DNA of 64,000 bases from Hahnella aquatica (GTDB taxonomy: Bacteria > Pseudomonadota > Gammaproteobacteria > Burkholderiales > Burkholderiaceae_A), in contig OZ239144.1 in the NCBI GenBank assembly GCA_965194505.1, forward strand, positions 1,178,001-1,242,000. The letters are read 5' to 3'. How positions within the stretch are numbered: the first letter of the stretch is position 1; each line of letters starts with the position of its first letter. Below the pieces are notes generated by a model. That model did not search any database. It was not told the DNA's origin and was given only the letters and a program-made list of their open reading frames with translations. Below, piece by piece: positions 27,308-37,467 of this stretch. The position numbers were made by a program, and so were the translations under genes.

Positions 27308-28738
27308 TCAGCTGGGGAATTCAGCCAATCCAAATTTCTGCTCATGGCGGCCCACCAACTGCCGCCGATACACCAGGGGGCCCATGGCGACCAACGTGAT
27401 GAACAACATCAAAAGCTCGAGGTGGTAGACCACCCCATAGCCCACTGCAGCGTTGTCGAGTGCGGGGCCCAAGACACCGCCCATGGCCAGTTCGGTGAAG
27501 ACATCTCGTAGGCCACCGCCCAGCGCAATCGCAATGCCGGTGCTTGTGGCATAGACCGCACCCCAGGCGCCAATGGCCAGCCCGGTGAGGCCGCCCTCTT
27601 CGAGTTGGAGGGCTGCAGTGAGCGTGCCAATGGAGAAGAGGCCACCCCCAAACCCAATGAGCACGGTGCCCACGCGAAAGAGCAATTCAGACTGGAATGG
27701 GTTGGCGAAGATGACCAGCGAGAAGGCCACCACGCCCACCAGTGCCCCCACCGAGGCCACCAAGGTGGGCGAGAGGCCGCGTTGAATCAGGGTTGCCGCA
27801 CTCAAGAAGGCCGCCAGTGCGCCGCCGGCCATCAGCGCCGTGAGCGCGGTGGTTTCTGCCACGCTCAGGCCCAGCACCTCGCCGCCATAGGGCTCGAGGA
27901 TGATGTCCTGCATGGCAAAGGCCATGGTGCCCAGAGACAAGGCCACCAGAAAGCGAAGGTTTCCCGGTGCGCCCACAAAGACCCGCCAGGCCTTCCAGAA
28001 GACCGGCCGCTCATCGGTGCGGCGCGTGGCCGACGGCCGACGGGCCTCTTGCTTCCAGAGGGCCACCAGGTTGAGCAGCAGGCCCACAAAGGCCGCGGCC
28101 TGAACCACTTGAATGAGGCGGAACTTGGAGAAGTCTTGGAGAAACACACTGAAGACCAGGGCCGAGACCAGCATGCCCACGAGCAGCATGGTGTACATGA
28201 GGGCGACCATGCGCGGCCGTTTCTCTTTGGAGACGAGGTCGGAGGCGAGTGCCAGGCCTGCGGTCTGAACCGTCTGCATGCCCAGGCCCACCAGCAGGAA
28301 TGCGAAGGCTGCGCTGGCGGGGCCGATCCAGGCGGGCCAATGGGTGTCGCCCGAGAGCAGGATGAGCGAGAACGGCATGATGGCCAGGCCACCAAACTGC
28401 AGCAGGCTGCCCGTCCAGATGTACGGCACGCGGCGCCAGCCAATGGCCGAGCGATGGGTGTCGGATCGAAAGCCCACCAGGGCCCGAAAGGGGGCCACCA
28501 GCACCGGCAAGGCCACCATGCTGGCCACCAGCCAGGCGGCCACGCCGAGTTCCACAATGAGCACGCGGTTGAGCGTGCCCACCAAGAGCGCTGTGGCCAG
28601 ACCCACCGACACCTGAAAGAGCGAGAGGCGCAGCAGCTTGAAGAACGGCAGGTCCGCGCTGGTGAGGTCTGCAAACGGCAGGTAGCGTGGGTCGATCTGA
28701 GACCATTTGCGCGGTGAGAGCAGTTGAAGCCAGATCAT
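27308..28738 (-). CDS. lhaA: LH1 assembly protein LhaA (PucC-like MFS)
   Basis: A 476-residue, 12-helix PucC-family protein with DPRYLPFADLTSADLPFFKL, GTLNRVLIVELGV and ILEPYGGEVLGLS. LhaA is located between bchM and puhA in purple bacteria, exactly as here, and is needed for LH1 assembly. The ATG at 28738 overlaps the bchM stop as ATGA, so longer upstream frames are rejected. It closely resembles the pucC product at 21639. Confidence 0.93.
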   Translation of the reverse strand: MIWLQLLSPRKWSQIDPRYLPFADLTSADLPFFKLLRLSLFQVSVGLATALLVGTLNRVLIVELGVAAWLVASMVALPVLVAPFRALVGFRSDTHRSAIGWRRVPYIWTGSLLQFGGLAIMPFSLILLSGDTHWPAWIGPASAAFAFLLVGLGMQTVQTAGLALASDLVSKEKRPRMVALMYTMLLVGMLVSALVFSVFLQDFSKFRLIQVVQAAAFVGLLLNLVALWKQEARRPSATRRTDERPVFWKAWRVFVGAPGNLRFLVALSLGTMAFAMQDIILEPYGGEVLGLSVAETTALTALMAGGALAAFLSAATLIQRGLSPTLVASVGALVGVVAFSLVIFANPFQSELLFRVGTVLIGFGGGLFSIGTLTAALQLEEGGLTGLAIGAWGAVYATSTGIAIALGGGLRDVFTELAMGGVLGPALDNAAVGYGVVYHLELLMLFITLVAMGPLVYRRQLVGRHEQKFGLAEFPS

Positions 28739-29445
28739 CTGCGCACGAGCTCCAGGGCCTGTGAGGTATAGAAGCCACGCGAGACACGTTCGGTGCGGCC
28801 AATGCGCCAGCCGTCTTGGGCGAGGGAAGAGGCCGCAATCTTGCGCATCAGCCACTGCGGACGCACCGGCACGATGGCCGGTGAGCGATCACCGCGGGGG
28901 AAGAGCCGGCCAGCCCACATCATGGCCATGAGCAGCGGGCTGCTGGGCGCGAAGGTGACCACCATGGAGCGGCGCACGCGTGGGCCGATGGCCTCGAGCG
29001 CACGAAGGGCCTCGGTGGGGCCGTAATGAATGAGGGAGTCCATGGCCACAAGGTGATCGAAGCTGCCCAGGCTCGGCTCGAGCATGTCGCCTGCGAAATA
29101 GGTGATGCGGCCCGGCAGGTCCGCGGGCATGCGCTCGCGGGCCAAGGCCACCAGGGTGGGCGAGAGGTCGACGGCCGTGACGACCGCACCCGCGCGGGCC
29201 AGGTCGGTGGCGAGCAGGCCCGTGCCACAGCCGGCATCCAAGACCGAGGCGCCCGCCTGCACACCCACCCACTGGCCGATGAGTGCGCGCATGGTCTCGC
29301 GGCCTTCACGAACCGTCTTGCGGATGCCACTGACCGGCGCATCGGAGGTGAGCCGCGCCCATGCGTCGGCCGCAGTGCGATCGAAATACTCCTCGATCTC
29401 GCCGCGCCGCGTGAGATAGGCCGCGTCTCGCACCGAGGTGTTCAT
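28735..29445 (-). CDS. bchM: Mg-protoporphyrin IX O-methyltransferase
   Basis: A 236-residue SAM-dependent methyltransferase. ASVLDAGCGTGLLATDLAR (about residues 65-83) is the SAM motif; EEYFDRTAADAWARLTSDAP near the N-terminus is the BchM signature. It methylates the C13 propionate of Mg-protoporphyrin, providing the substrate of AcsF. The ATG at 29445 shares a base with the bchL stop (TGATG). The TTG one codon upstream is less likely. Its stop overlaps lhaA. Confidence 0.95.
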   Translation of the reverse strand: MNTSVRDAAYLTRRGEIEEYFDRTAADAWARLTSDAPVSGIRKTVREGRETMRALIGQWVGVQAGASVLDAGCGTGLLATDLARAGAVVTAVDLSPTLVALARERMPADLPGRITYFAGDMLEPSLGSFDHLVAMDSLIHYGPTEALRALEAIGPRVRRSMVVTFAPSSPLLMAMMWAGRLFPRGDRSPAIVPVRPQWLMRKIAASSLAQDGWRIGRTERVSRGFYTSQALELVRR

Positions 29446-30353
29446 CAATCAAACCCCAGCAGATCAAAAATTTCCCGGTCCTTGAGCGCCTCGGGCGCCA
29501 AGGGGTCGGTGCCGGCCCAGAGTGAGGCGGCCAGGCGGAGGTATTCCTGCTGAACCGCCTCGAGCTCGGGCGAAGGCTCCATCTCAAAGAGCGTGGCCTT
29601 CTTCAGGCGGCTGCGGCGAATCACGTCGAGGTCGGGGAAGTGGGCCAGGCGATTGAGGCCAACCCGGTCTGCGAAGCGATCGATCTGGTCGGTCTGGGCG
29701 CTGCGATTGGCAATCACGCCGCCCAGCCGCACCTTGTAGTTCTTGGCCTTGGCATTGATGGCCTGCACGATGCGGTTCATGGCAAAGATGGAGTCGAAGT
29801 CGTTGGCCGCCACGATGAGGGCGCGGTCGGCGTGCTGCAGGGGTGCGGCAAATCCGCCGCAGACCACATCGCCCAGCACATCGAAGATGACCACATCGCT
29901 CTCATCGAGCAGGTGATGCTCCTTGAGCAGCTTGACCGTCTGGCCCACCACATAGCCCCCACAGCCCGTGCCCGCCGGCGGGCCGCCCGCCTCCACACAC
30001 ATCACGCCGTTGTAGCCCTCGTAGACAAAGTCTTCAATGCGCAGCTCTTCGGTGTGAAAGTCGACCGACTCCAGGACATCGATGACCGTGGGCATGAGCG
30101 ACTTGGTGAGGGTGAAGGTGGAGTCGTGCTTGGGGTCGCAGCCAATTTGAATGACACGCTTTCCGAGTTTGGAGAAGGCCACCGAGAGGTTCGAGGAGGT
30201 GGTGCTCTTGCCAATGCCCCCCTTGCCATAGACGGCAAAGACCTTGGCATTTCCAATCTTCATGTTGGGGTCGAGCTGGACCTGCACACTGCCCTCGCCA
30301 TCGGGCGGGCCGGGGCGTCGAATTTCTGCAAATGGCACGGTAACCGTGTTCAT
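29445..30353 (-). CDS. bchL: Light-independent protochlorophyllide reductase, iron protein
   Basis: A 302-residue NifH-like ATPase. The P-loop YGKGGIGKST is at about residues 39-48; the Cys residues that hold the shared 4Fe-4S cluster are in VEAGGPPAGTGCGGY and in FDVLGDVVCGGFAAP. BchL transfers electrons to the BchN-BchB catalytic component in the dark-operative reduction of protochlorophyllide ring D. It overlaps bchH by 4 bp and bchM by one base. It is paralogous to bchX at 56372. Confidence 0.97.
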   Translation of the reverse strand: MNTVTVPFAEIRRPGPPDGEGSVQVQLDPNMKIGNAKVFAVYGKGGIGKSTTSSNLSVAFSKLGKRVIQIGCDPKHDSTFTLTKSLMPTVIDVLESVDFHTEELRIEDFVYEGYNGVMCVEAGGPPAGTGCGGYVVGQTVKLLKEHHLLDESDVVIFDVLGDVVCGGFAAPLQHADRALIVAANDFDSIFAMNRIVQAINAKAKNYKVRLGGVIANRSAQTDQIDRFADRVGLNRLAHFPDLDVIRRSRLKKATLFEMEPSPELEAVQQEYLRLAASLWAGTDPLAPEALKDREIFDLLGFD

Positions 30354-33300
30354 ACGGGTGCTCCTTGGTAGATGCCCTCAATGCGGTCCTCGAATGCCTC
30401 GCCTGCTTCACGCAGGGCATTCAAGGTCTGTTCGTCTGGTGTCCAGTAGGACCGATCTGACGCTTCCAATAGCCGGCCGGCAAGCTTGGCCGATGCGGCG
30501 GGATTGAGCTCTGCGAGTCGCTCCCGCATGACGGGGTCGAGCAGGAATGTCTGGGTGAGTTGCTGGTAGACCCAGGGCTGCACCTGGCCCGTGGTGGCGC
30601 TCCAGCCCATGGTGTTGGTGAGATGGGCCTCGATCTGGCGAACCCCCTCATAGCCGTGCTCGAGCATGGACTCATACCACTTGGGGTTGAGCATTCGGGT
30701 GCGGGTCTCGAGGCCCACCTGCTCGGAGAGGGTGCGCACCACACCGCTGCCGGTGGTCTGGTCGCCGATGTAGACCATCGGGTCTTGGCCACCGCGGGCC
30801 TTGCGCACGGCGCGGCTCACACCACCCAGGGTGTCGAAGTAGGTGTCCACCGTGGTGACGCCCACCTCCATGCTCTCAAGGTTCTGATAGGCCAGGGTGA
30901 CATGGCCGAGCGCGGCCTGCAGCAGCTCGGGCTGGCTGCTGGGCCGGCCATTGCGGCCATAGGCAAAGCCCTTGCGCTTGGCGTAGCAGTCGGCGAGTTC
31001 GTCCTCGTCTTGCCAGCAGCCTTGCTCGATGAGGTGGTTCACATTGGCCCCGTAGGCGCCGTCTGCGTTGCCAAAGACGCGCAGGGCAGATGTTTCCAGG
31101 TCTGCACCGGTGGCCTGCATGTGGGCGAGCACATGCTTGCGCACGAAATTCAGGTCGGTGGGCTCATCGGCCGAAGCCGCCAAAAAAGCCGCCTCGGCGA
31201 GCATGCGGATCTGCAGTGGGAGCAGGTCGCGGAAGATGCCCGAGAGGGTGAGCACGACATCGATGCGAGGACGGCCCAGCGCCTCCAAAGAAATGAGGCT
31301 CGCGCCGGCCAGCCGCCCGAAGCCATCGAAGCGGGGCTCTGCGCCCATGAGGGCCATGGCCTGCGCAAGCGGGCTGCCCTCGGTCTTGAGGTTGTCGGTT
31401 CCCCAGAGCACCATCGCAATCGACTCTGGCATGGGATGGCCCAGCTCCTGATGCCGCGCCAAGAGCTTCTCGGCTTGCTGCTGGCCATCGACCCAGGCGT
31501 AACGGCTGGGCATGCGGAAGGGGTCGAAGCCGTGCACATTGCGGCCCGTGGGCAGCACCTCGGGGGTTCGCAGGAGATCGCCCCCGGGGGCGGGCCGAAC
31601 GAAGTTGCCATTCAAGGCCTCAAGCAGGGCCGCAACCTCTTGGTTGTGCTGCAGGGCGATGTTGATCTGAATGAGCTGCTCGAGCAGGCTGCGATCGGTG
31701 TCGCGGCTGCCGACATGGACGAGCGCAGCCGAGAGTGCCTGCTCGGCGGGCTGCTCGAGAATGGCGGCCACGGCATCGGACCAGCCCTCCATGGGCTCCA
31801 AGGGCCGATGGGCCCGGGCCATGGCGAGCAGGACATCGGCCCGCTGGCTTGCGTTCATGGCACGGCCCAGGACATGCAGGCCCTGGGGAATGAGCGTGTG
31901 CTCGAGCTCGTGGAGCTGCTCGGTGAGCCGAAGCACGGCTGCCGCGGTGGCCTCACCCTCAGAGCTGAACTCAAACTCCAAGGCCTTGGCCTGCTCCGCG
32001 ATGACCGGCATCAGGCGCGCACGCTCTTGGTCTTCAGTGGGCGAGAGGCTGCGCCAGCGATCGAGGCTCTGCTTGAGTTCGGAGAGCCCACGGTAGAGGC
32101 CCGCCTCGGTGACGGCCGGCGTGAGGTAGCTCACCAGCGTGGCCGAGGAGCGGCGCTTGGCAATGGTGCCCTCGGACGGGTTGTTCGAGGCGTAGATGTA
32201 GAAGTTGGGCAGGTCTGCAATGAGGCGATCGGGCCAGCACCGGCCAGAGCTGCCCGCCTGCTTTCCGGGCATGAATTCGAGGGCGCCATGGGTGCCGAAG
32301 TGCACCACGGCATGGGCCTGAAGGTCTTCACGCAGGTGGCGATAGAAGGCGGCAAAGGCATGGGTGGGCGTCATGTCGTGCTCAAAGAGCAGGCGCATGG
32401 GGTCGCCCTCCACACCAAAGCCAGGCTGCACCAGCACCGAGACATTCCCAAAGTTCATGCCCAGCACGAAGAGGCTCTTGCCATTGGTGAGCTGACGGCC
32501 AGGGGCAGGCCCCCAGCAGGCCTCGATGTCCTTGAGCCAGACTTCTTTCTTCAGATGGTCCTGCACCGAGATGCTCGCCAAGACATTGGCATCGGTGCCG
32601 TGGGCTGCGCGATTGCCATTCAAGAGCTGCTCACGAATGGCATCGCCCGAGGCGGGAAGATCGACCTGATAGCCCTGCCCCGCCATGCCCTTTAAGGTTT
32701 CATAGACCGACTCAAAGACCGAGAGGTGGGCGGCCGTGCCAACGCTGCCGCCGTTGGGCGGGAAGTTAAAGAGCACCAGGGCCACACGGCGGTCTTCGAC
32801 CGGGGTCTTGCGCAGCGTGATGAGGCGGGCCACGCGGGCGGCAAGCATCTCTGCGCGCTCTGGGCAGGACACCATGTCCTGCGGGGTGGTGATGTCGTTG
32901 AACTCGCAGCCGCGGTGACAGCCCTGGCAGGCCTGGCCGCGAACACCGGGGCGACCCCCGAAGACGATGGGGCTGGTGGCGCCATCGAGTTCGGGAATGG
33001 CCACCATGATGGTGGTCTCGACTGGCATGAGCCCGCGGTTGGAGCCGCCCCAGTCGGCCAGCGACTGGAACTCCAAGGGATGGGCTGCCAGGTAGGGCAC
33101 ATTGAGCGTGGTGAGGATGTCTTCGGCGGCCTGTGCATCGTTGTAGGCCGGCCCGCCCACCAATGAAAAACCGGTGAGCGAGACCACGGCATCGACCACC
33201 ACACGGCCGTCGCGCATGAAGAAGGCCTCGATGGCCGGGCGTGCATCCAGGCCCATGGCAAAGGCTGGCACCACGGTGAGGCCCTTGGCCTCGAGCGCGG

Positions 33301-34123
33301 CGATCATGCCGTCGTAGTGGGCGGTGTTGCCGGCCAACAGGTAGGAGCGCAGCATGAGCAGGCCCACGCGTGGCTTGGCCGTGGCGCGCATGCCAGGCAG
33401 ACGATCGGCCTGGTCTGCAATGCGGCCCGCCATCTTCGGGTGATAGACGCCGAGGTCGGGGTATTCGATGGGCTCGGCCACCGGCAGCCGGCCCTGCCAG
33501 ACCTGGCGCGGCCCAGTTGCATAGCGGTTGACGAGCATGCCGGCCAGGCTCTCCATGTTGGCGTCGGACCCACCGAGCCAGTACTGCAGCGAGAGGAAGT
33601 AGAGGCGGATGTCTTGGGCGGTGCCCGGAATGAAGCGAAGAATCTTGGGCAGTCGGCGCAGCATCTTCATCTGCGAGGCGCCCGAGCCGGAGGTTTCGCT
33701 GCGGCCACCCTTGGCGCCTTGGGTCTCACCGGGCCGCTTGCCACGCAGGCGCTTGAGCAGGGCCATCGGGCCCGAGGCGGGCTTGGACATGTCGAAGCGG
33801 CCCATGCGGGTGAGCTTGACGACATCCGGCGCCGACATGATGCAGATCAGGGCATCGAGGTCATCGCGACGGCGCTTGAGGTCATCGAGCACCGGCAGGA
33901 AGTGGTCTTCGAGAAAGAGCATGGAGACCAGCACCACATGGGCCGATCCAATGGCCGCCTTCACTCGGGCCAGGGCGGCCGGGTCTGCGGAGTATTCGGA
34001 TGCGGCATGCATGTCCAGGTGCAGGCCAGGGTGCTGACGGGCCAAGCGCGCTGCGGCCATCGCAGTGGCCGAACTGAGATGGGTGTCCATGGTGACGATC
34101 ACCAGACGCATCTCATCTCGCAT
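30350..34123 (-). CDS. bchH: Magnesium chelatase H subunit
   Basis: A 1257-residue protein, normal length for the porphyrin-binding catalytic subunit. Features include RLVIVTMDTHLSSATAMAA at the N-terminus, FGTHGALEFMPGKQAGSSG in the middle and QIEAHLTNTMGWSATTGQV near the end. BchH, with BchI and BchD, inserts Mg2+ into protoporphyrin IX, the branch point from heme synthesis. ATG 34123 overlaps the bchB stop; ATG 34111, one base after that stop, is an equally acceptable start and would shorten the protein by four residues. The open frame continues to 34246 but lies inside bchB. Confidence 0.96.
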   Translation of the reverse strand: MRDEMRLVIVTMDTHLSSATAMAAARLARQHPGLHLDMHAASEYSADPAALARVKAAIGSAHVVLVSMLFLEDHFLPVLDDLKRRRDDLDALICIMSAPDVVKLTRMGRFDMSKPASGPMALLKRLRGKRPGETQGAKGGRSETSGSGASQMKMLRRLPKILRFIPGTAQDIRLYFLSLQYWLGGSDANMESLAGMLVNRYATGPRQVWQGRLPVAEPIEYPDLGVYHPKMAGRIADQADRLPGMRATAKPRVGLLMLRSYLLAGNTAHYDGMIAALEAKGLTVVPAFAMGLDARPAIEAFFMRDGRVVVDAVVSLTGFSLVGGPAYNDAQAAEDILTTLNVPYLAAHPLEFQSLADWGGSNRGLMPVETTIMVAIPELDGATSPIVFGGRPGVRGQACQGCHRGCEFNDITTPQDMVSCPERAEMLAARVARLITLRKTPVEDRRVALVLFNFPPNGGSVGTAAHLSVFESVYETLKGMAGQGYQVDLPASGDAIREQLLNGNRAAHGTDANVLASISVQDHLKKEVWLKDIEACWGPAPGRQLTNGKSLFVLGMNFGNVSVLVQPGFGVEGDPMRLLFEHDMTPTHAFAAFYRHLREDLQAHAVVHFGTHGALEFMPGKQAGSSGRCWPDRLIADLPNFYIYASNNPSEGTIAKRRSSATLVSYLTPAVTEAGLYRGLSELKQSLDRWRSLSPTEDQERARLMPVIAEQAKALEFEFSSEGEATAAAVLRLTEQLHELEHTLIPQGLHVLGRAMNASQRADVLLAMARAHRPLEPMEGWSDAVAAILEQPAEQALSAALVHVGSRDTDRSLLEQLIQINIALQHNQEVAALLEALNGNFVRPAPGGDLLRTPEVLPTGRNVHGFDPFRMPSRYAWVDGQQQAEKLLARHQELGHPMPESIAMVLWGTDNLKTEGSPLAQAMALMGAEPRFDGFGRLAGASLISLEALGRPRIDVVLTLSGIFRDLLPLQIRMLAEAAFLAASADEPTDLNFVRKHVLAHMQATGADLETSALRVFGNADGAYGANVNHLIEQGCWQDEDELADCYAKRKGFAYGRNGRPSSQPELLQAALGHVTLAYQNLESMEVGVTTVDTYFDTLGGVSRAVRKARGGQDPMVYIGDQTTGSGVVRTLSEQVGLETRTRMLNPKWYESMLEHGYEGVRQIEAHLTNTMGWSATTGQVQPWVYQQLTQTFLLDPVMRERLAELNPAASAKLAGRLLEASDRSYWTPDEQTLNALREAGEAFEDRIEGIYQGAPV

Positions 34124-35654
34124 AGTGGGCCTTTGCCTCGTAGAGGGTGTCTTTGGTGATGCGCGCCAGGCCTTGCTCGCTGGCGAAGGCCTCGGTGTTG
34201 CGCTTGGCCTTTCCGCGCACGAAGAAGGGAATCTTTCCGAGTTCACGCTCGGCCTCGGGGTCCCACTGAACCGAAATGGGGCCAGACGCAGGGGCTACAC
34301 CACTTCCAGCACCCAAGTGCGACGCCGTGGCCGACTCGTGGAATTCAAAGTCGTCCTTGAACATGCCGAGCAGGTGCTCCTCCAAGCCCATCATGAGCGG
34401 GTGAACCCAGGTGTCGAAGAGCACATTGGCGCCCTCGTAGCCCATTTGTGGGGCGTAGCGGGCTGGGAAATCTTGGACATGCACGGGGGCGGAGATGACC
34501 GCGCACGGCATGCCGAGCCGCTTGGCAATGTGCCGCTCCATTTGCGTGCCGAGCACCAGGTCGGGTGCGAGCGCGGTGATGGTGGCCTCCACCTCCAGGT
34601 AGTCGTCGGTGATGAGGGCCTCCAGGCCATGGGATGCGGCCGCGGCCCGAACCTCGCGGGCCAGTTCACGTGAGTAGGTGCCCAGGCCCACCACCTCAAA
34701 GCCCATCTCGTGGGCCGCGAAGTCGGCTGCGGCCATGGCGTGTGTGGCATCGCCAAAGATGAAGACGCGCTTGCCCGTGAGGTAGGTGGAGTCGACCGAG
34801 CCGCAGTACCAGTCGGCACGGCCCCGTTGTGAGGCTCGCGCCTTGGCCACCCAGGACTCGGCCTGCTCGGGCACGCCGGCCAGGCCCGCAAGCTCCCGAA
34901 TGAAGGCCTCGGTGCCACGCATGCCAATGGGAATGCAGCTGGTGTGCGGCTGGCCGTGGCTGCGCTTTAGGTAGCTCGCCACCGGCATGGCCGTTTCCGG
35001 GTAGAGCACCACATTGAAGTCGGCCATCGGCAGGCGGCGAATGTCGTCGGGCGAGGCCTCCCAAGGGGCCACCACCTGCACACGGATGCCGAGCATCTCG
35101 ATGAGCCCGCGCACCTCGGTGAGGTCGTCACGGTGACGAAAGCCCAGGCCCGTGGGCCCCAAGATGTTGCAGGTGGGTGCAGCCGCGTTGGCCGGCCGGC
35201 TCGTTGCAGGCTGGCCTGCGAGCAACTGACGAACAACCTGATAGAAGGTCTCGGCCGCGCCCCAGTTCTCCTTCTTCTGATACGAGGGGAGTTCCAGCGG
35301 CACCACGGGGATGTCCAGGTTCAAGGCCGCCGACAGGCCACCCGGGTCGTCTTGAATGAGCTCGGCCGTGCAGGAGGCCCCCACCAGCAGGGCCTTGGGC
35401 GCATGGCGTTCCACGGCATCGCGAACGGCCGTTTGAAAGAGTTGGGCGGTGTCTTTGCCGAGGTCGCGGGCCTGAAAGGTGGTGTAGGTGACGGGCGGGC
35501 GCTTGTTGCGACGCTCGATCATGGTAAAGAGCAGGTCGGCGTAGGTGTCGCCCTGGGGTGCATGGAGCACGTAGTGGACATCGCGCATGGCGGTGGCGAT
35601 GCGCATGGCCCCCACATGGGGTGGCCCTTCGTAAGTCCAGAGGGTGAGTTTCAT
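34113..35654 (-). CDS. bchB: Light-independent protochlorophyllide reductase subunit B
   Basis: A 513-residue NifK-like subunit starting MKLTLWTYEGPPHVGAMRIA. PQGDTYADLLFTMIERR includes the Asp that serves as the unusual fourth ligand of the NB cluster, and LLVGASCTAELIQDDPGG contains a cluster Cys. IFGDATHAMAAADFAAHEMGF lies in the middle domain. With BchN it forms the catalytic heterotetramer that reduces protochlorophyllide to chlorophyllide without light; the complex is oxygen-sensitive. It overlaps bchN by 4 bp. Confidence 0.96.
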   Translation of the reverse strand: MKLTLWTYEGPPHVGAMRIATAMRDVHYVLHAPQGDTYADLLFTMIERRNKRPPVTYTTFQARDLGKDTAQLFQTAVRDAVERHAPKALLVGASCTAELIQDDPGGLSAALNLDIPVVPLELPSYQKKENWGAAETFYQVVRQLLAGQPATSRPANAAAPTCNILGPTGLGFRHRDDLTEVRGLIEMLGIRVQVVAPWEASPDDIRRLPMADFNVVLYPETAMPVASYLKRSHGQPHTSCIPIGMRGTEAFIRELAGLAGVPEQAESWVAKARASQRGRADWYCGSVDSTYLTGKRVFIFGDATHAMAAADFAAHEMGFEVVGLGTYSRELAREVRAAAASHGLEALITDDYLEVEATITALAPDLVLGTQMERHIAKRLGMPCAVISAPVHVQDFPARYAPQMGYEGANVLFDTWVHPLMMGLEEHLLGMFKDDFEFHESATASHLGAGSGVAPASGPISVQWDPEAERELGKIPFFVRGKAKRNTEAFASEQGLARITKDTLYEAKAHYAR

Positions 35655-36922
35655 GCGAGAAGCCCTCCAAGGCGGCGACGGCGATCGAACGGGCGAGCAA
35701 AGAGTGCGGCGAGGTCTGCAGCCTGATCAAAGCCATGCACGGGGCTAAAGACCAATTCAATGGACCACTTCGTGGTGATGCCCTCGGCCTCCAGGGGATT
35801 GGCCAAGCCCAGGCCACAGACCACCATGTCGGGCGCGGCCGCCCGGCAGCGGTCGAGCTGGCGGTCGACATCCTGGCCTTCGGAGAGTTGCACCGCAGGG
35901 CCCAAGGCGGCCAGCTCGGCCGCCATGATCTGGCGGTTGAGGTAGGGCACGCCCACCTCGACAACCACCATGCCGAGCTCTTCTTGGAGAAAGCGAGCCA
36001 GTGGGATCTCCAACTGAGAATCGGGGAAAAAGAAGATGCGCTTGCCGGCGAGCACCTCACGGTGATGCACGAGACTCTTTCGGGCCCGCGCGAGGCCCGG
36101 TGCGATGGCGGCCTCGACCTTCTCGGTGGGGCAAGAGAATTCGGCACCAATGTCGCGCAGCCAGCGCGCTGTGCCCTCGCCCCCGAAGGGAAAGCCCGTG
36201 GCCACACGGCCAAGCCCACGGCCTTCGAGGACCCGGGCGGTGTCATTTAGAAAGGGCTGGGCCAGCACAAATTTCGTGTGGGGCCCGACCACCGGCATGC
36301 GGTTGGACCGCCTTGGGGGCAGGCAGGCCACCGACCCCAGGCCCATGGCCTGACAGCACTCGGTGAGCTGGTCTTCCACGACATCGGGCAGGCTGCCCAC
36401 GATGAGCAGGTCTGCCGCCGCCTCGCCTGCGGAGGCCAACGACATGTCGGCCGCCAGCCCTGCCAGGCAGGCGTCTTCGCCCTGGGTGAAGGTGGTCTCG
36501 ATGCCACTGCCCGAGTAGTGCATGACCTTGGTCTGGCCACGATGGGTGAGATCGAGCCGCTGGGCCGCGCGCTCCAGGTCGAGCTTGATGACCTCGGAGG
36601 GGCAGGAGCCCACCAGGAAGAGCAGCTTGATGTCGGGCCGCCGCGAGAGCAGCTGGGCCACCACGCGGTCGAGCTCTTCGTTGGCATCGGCCAGGCCGGC
36701 CAGGTCGCGGTCGTCGATGATGGCTGTTGCAAACCGCGGCTCGGCAAAAATCATCACGCCCGCGGCCGACTGAATGAGGTGTGCGCAGGTGCGTGAGCCC
36801 ACCACCAGGAAGAAGGCGTCTTGTATTTTTCGGTGCAACCAAATGATGCTGGTGAGGCCACAAAAGACCTCGTGCTGCCCGCGCTCGCGCAAGACCTCGA
36901 GCGGCAGCAGCGGGGCATTCAT
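35651..36922 (-). CDS. bchN: Light-independent protochlorophyllide reductase subunit N
   Basis: A 423-residue NifD-like subunit starting MNAPLLPLEVLRERGQHEVF. The three cluster Cys are in FCGLTSIIWLH, GSRTCAHLIQSAAGV and LVGSCPSEVIKLD. The start at 36922 overlaps the bchF stop (ATGA); the much longer open frame upstream is only a shadow of bchF. BchN pairs with BchB around the 4Fe-4S cluster and substrate site. It is the second gene of the operon. Confidence 0.96.
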   Translation of the reverse strand: MNAPLLPLEVLRERGQHEVFCGLTSIIWLHRKIQDAFFLVVGSRTCAHLIQSAAGVMIFAEPRFATAIIDDRDLAGLADANEELDRVVAQLLSRRPDIKLLFLVGSCPSEVIKLDLERAAQRLDLTHRGQTKVMHYSGSGIETTFTQGEDACLAGLAADMSLASAGEAAADLLIVGSLPDVVEDQLTECCQAMGLGSVACLPPRRSNRMPVVGPHTKFVLAQPFLNDTARVLEGRGLGRVATGFPFGGEGTARWLRDIGAEFSCPTEKVEAAIAPGLARARKSLVHHREVLAGKRIFFFPDSQLEIPLARFLQEELGMVVVEVGVPYLNRQIMAAELAALGPAVQLSEGQDVDRQLDRCRAAAPDMVVCGLGLANPLEAEGITTKWSIELVFSPVHGFDQAADLAALFARPFDRRRRLGGLLA

Positions 36923-37425
36923 CCCATGACCTCCTGGCCCATGTGCACGGACTGCTCGCGCCGGGCCAGGCGAAGCTTGTAGAGAAACTGCGCGGCGTTG
37001 ATCACGTAGGCGGCGTAGGCCGCCAAGGCCAGCCAGAGCTGCGCCTCGAGGCTCAGCCACTGCTCGCCGAGGAACCAGGCCACCACGGCGGCGGTATGAA
37101 GGCCGATGACCAGCATGCTCACCATGTCTTCCCAGAAGAATGGGCGTGCAAACAGGTACTGGCCAAAGACCACCTTTTCCCAGATGGCGCCCGTGACCAT
37201 GATGGCGTAGAGGGTGAGGGTTTTGATGACCACCGACCAGCCGGCCCACTCGGCGCCTTCGGATGTCATGAGGGTTCGCAGCACCAAGACCAGGCTGACC
37301 AGGAAGACCACAAATTGAATGGGCGCAAGAAGGCCTTGAACGAGTGTCCAAGGGGTTGCATCGCGCCGGGCCCGTTCCTCACGGCTATAGACAAGGCCCG
37401 CCTGTTCCACGACCCAATCCGACAT
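36919..37425 (-). CDS. bchF: 3-vinyl bacteriochlorophyllide hydratase
   Basis: A 168-residue protein with about four hydrophobic helices, the size of BchF. YSREERARRDATPWTLVQ, KTLTLYAIMVTGAIWEKVVFG and the late YVINAAQFLYKLRLAR are typical. It hydrates the 3-vinyl group of (bacterio)chlorophyllide; BchC then oxidises it to 3-acetyl. It is the first gene of a 14-kb operon running to puhE. ATG 37425 has AGGAG 8-12 bases upstream; the TTG at 37443 is rejected. Confidence 0.95.
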   Translation of the reverse strand: MSDWVVEQAGLVYSREERARRDATPWTLVQGLLAPIQFVVFLVSLVLVLRTLMTSEGAEWAGWSVVIKTLTLYAIMVTGAIWEKVVFGQYLFARPFFWEDMVSMLVIGLHTAAVVAWFLGEQWLSLEAQLWLALAAYAAYVINAAQFLYKLRLARREQSVHMGQEVMG

Positions 37426-37467
37426 ATTTGGAGCTCCTGTCAACGACTTGCACTGCCACAGGAACGC

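Noticed and set aside
30560..32695. 711-codon open frame on the plus strand
   Set aside because: It is antisense to bchH, a large conserved gene in high-GC DNA, and its translation shows no domain features.
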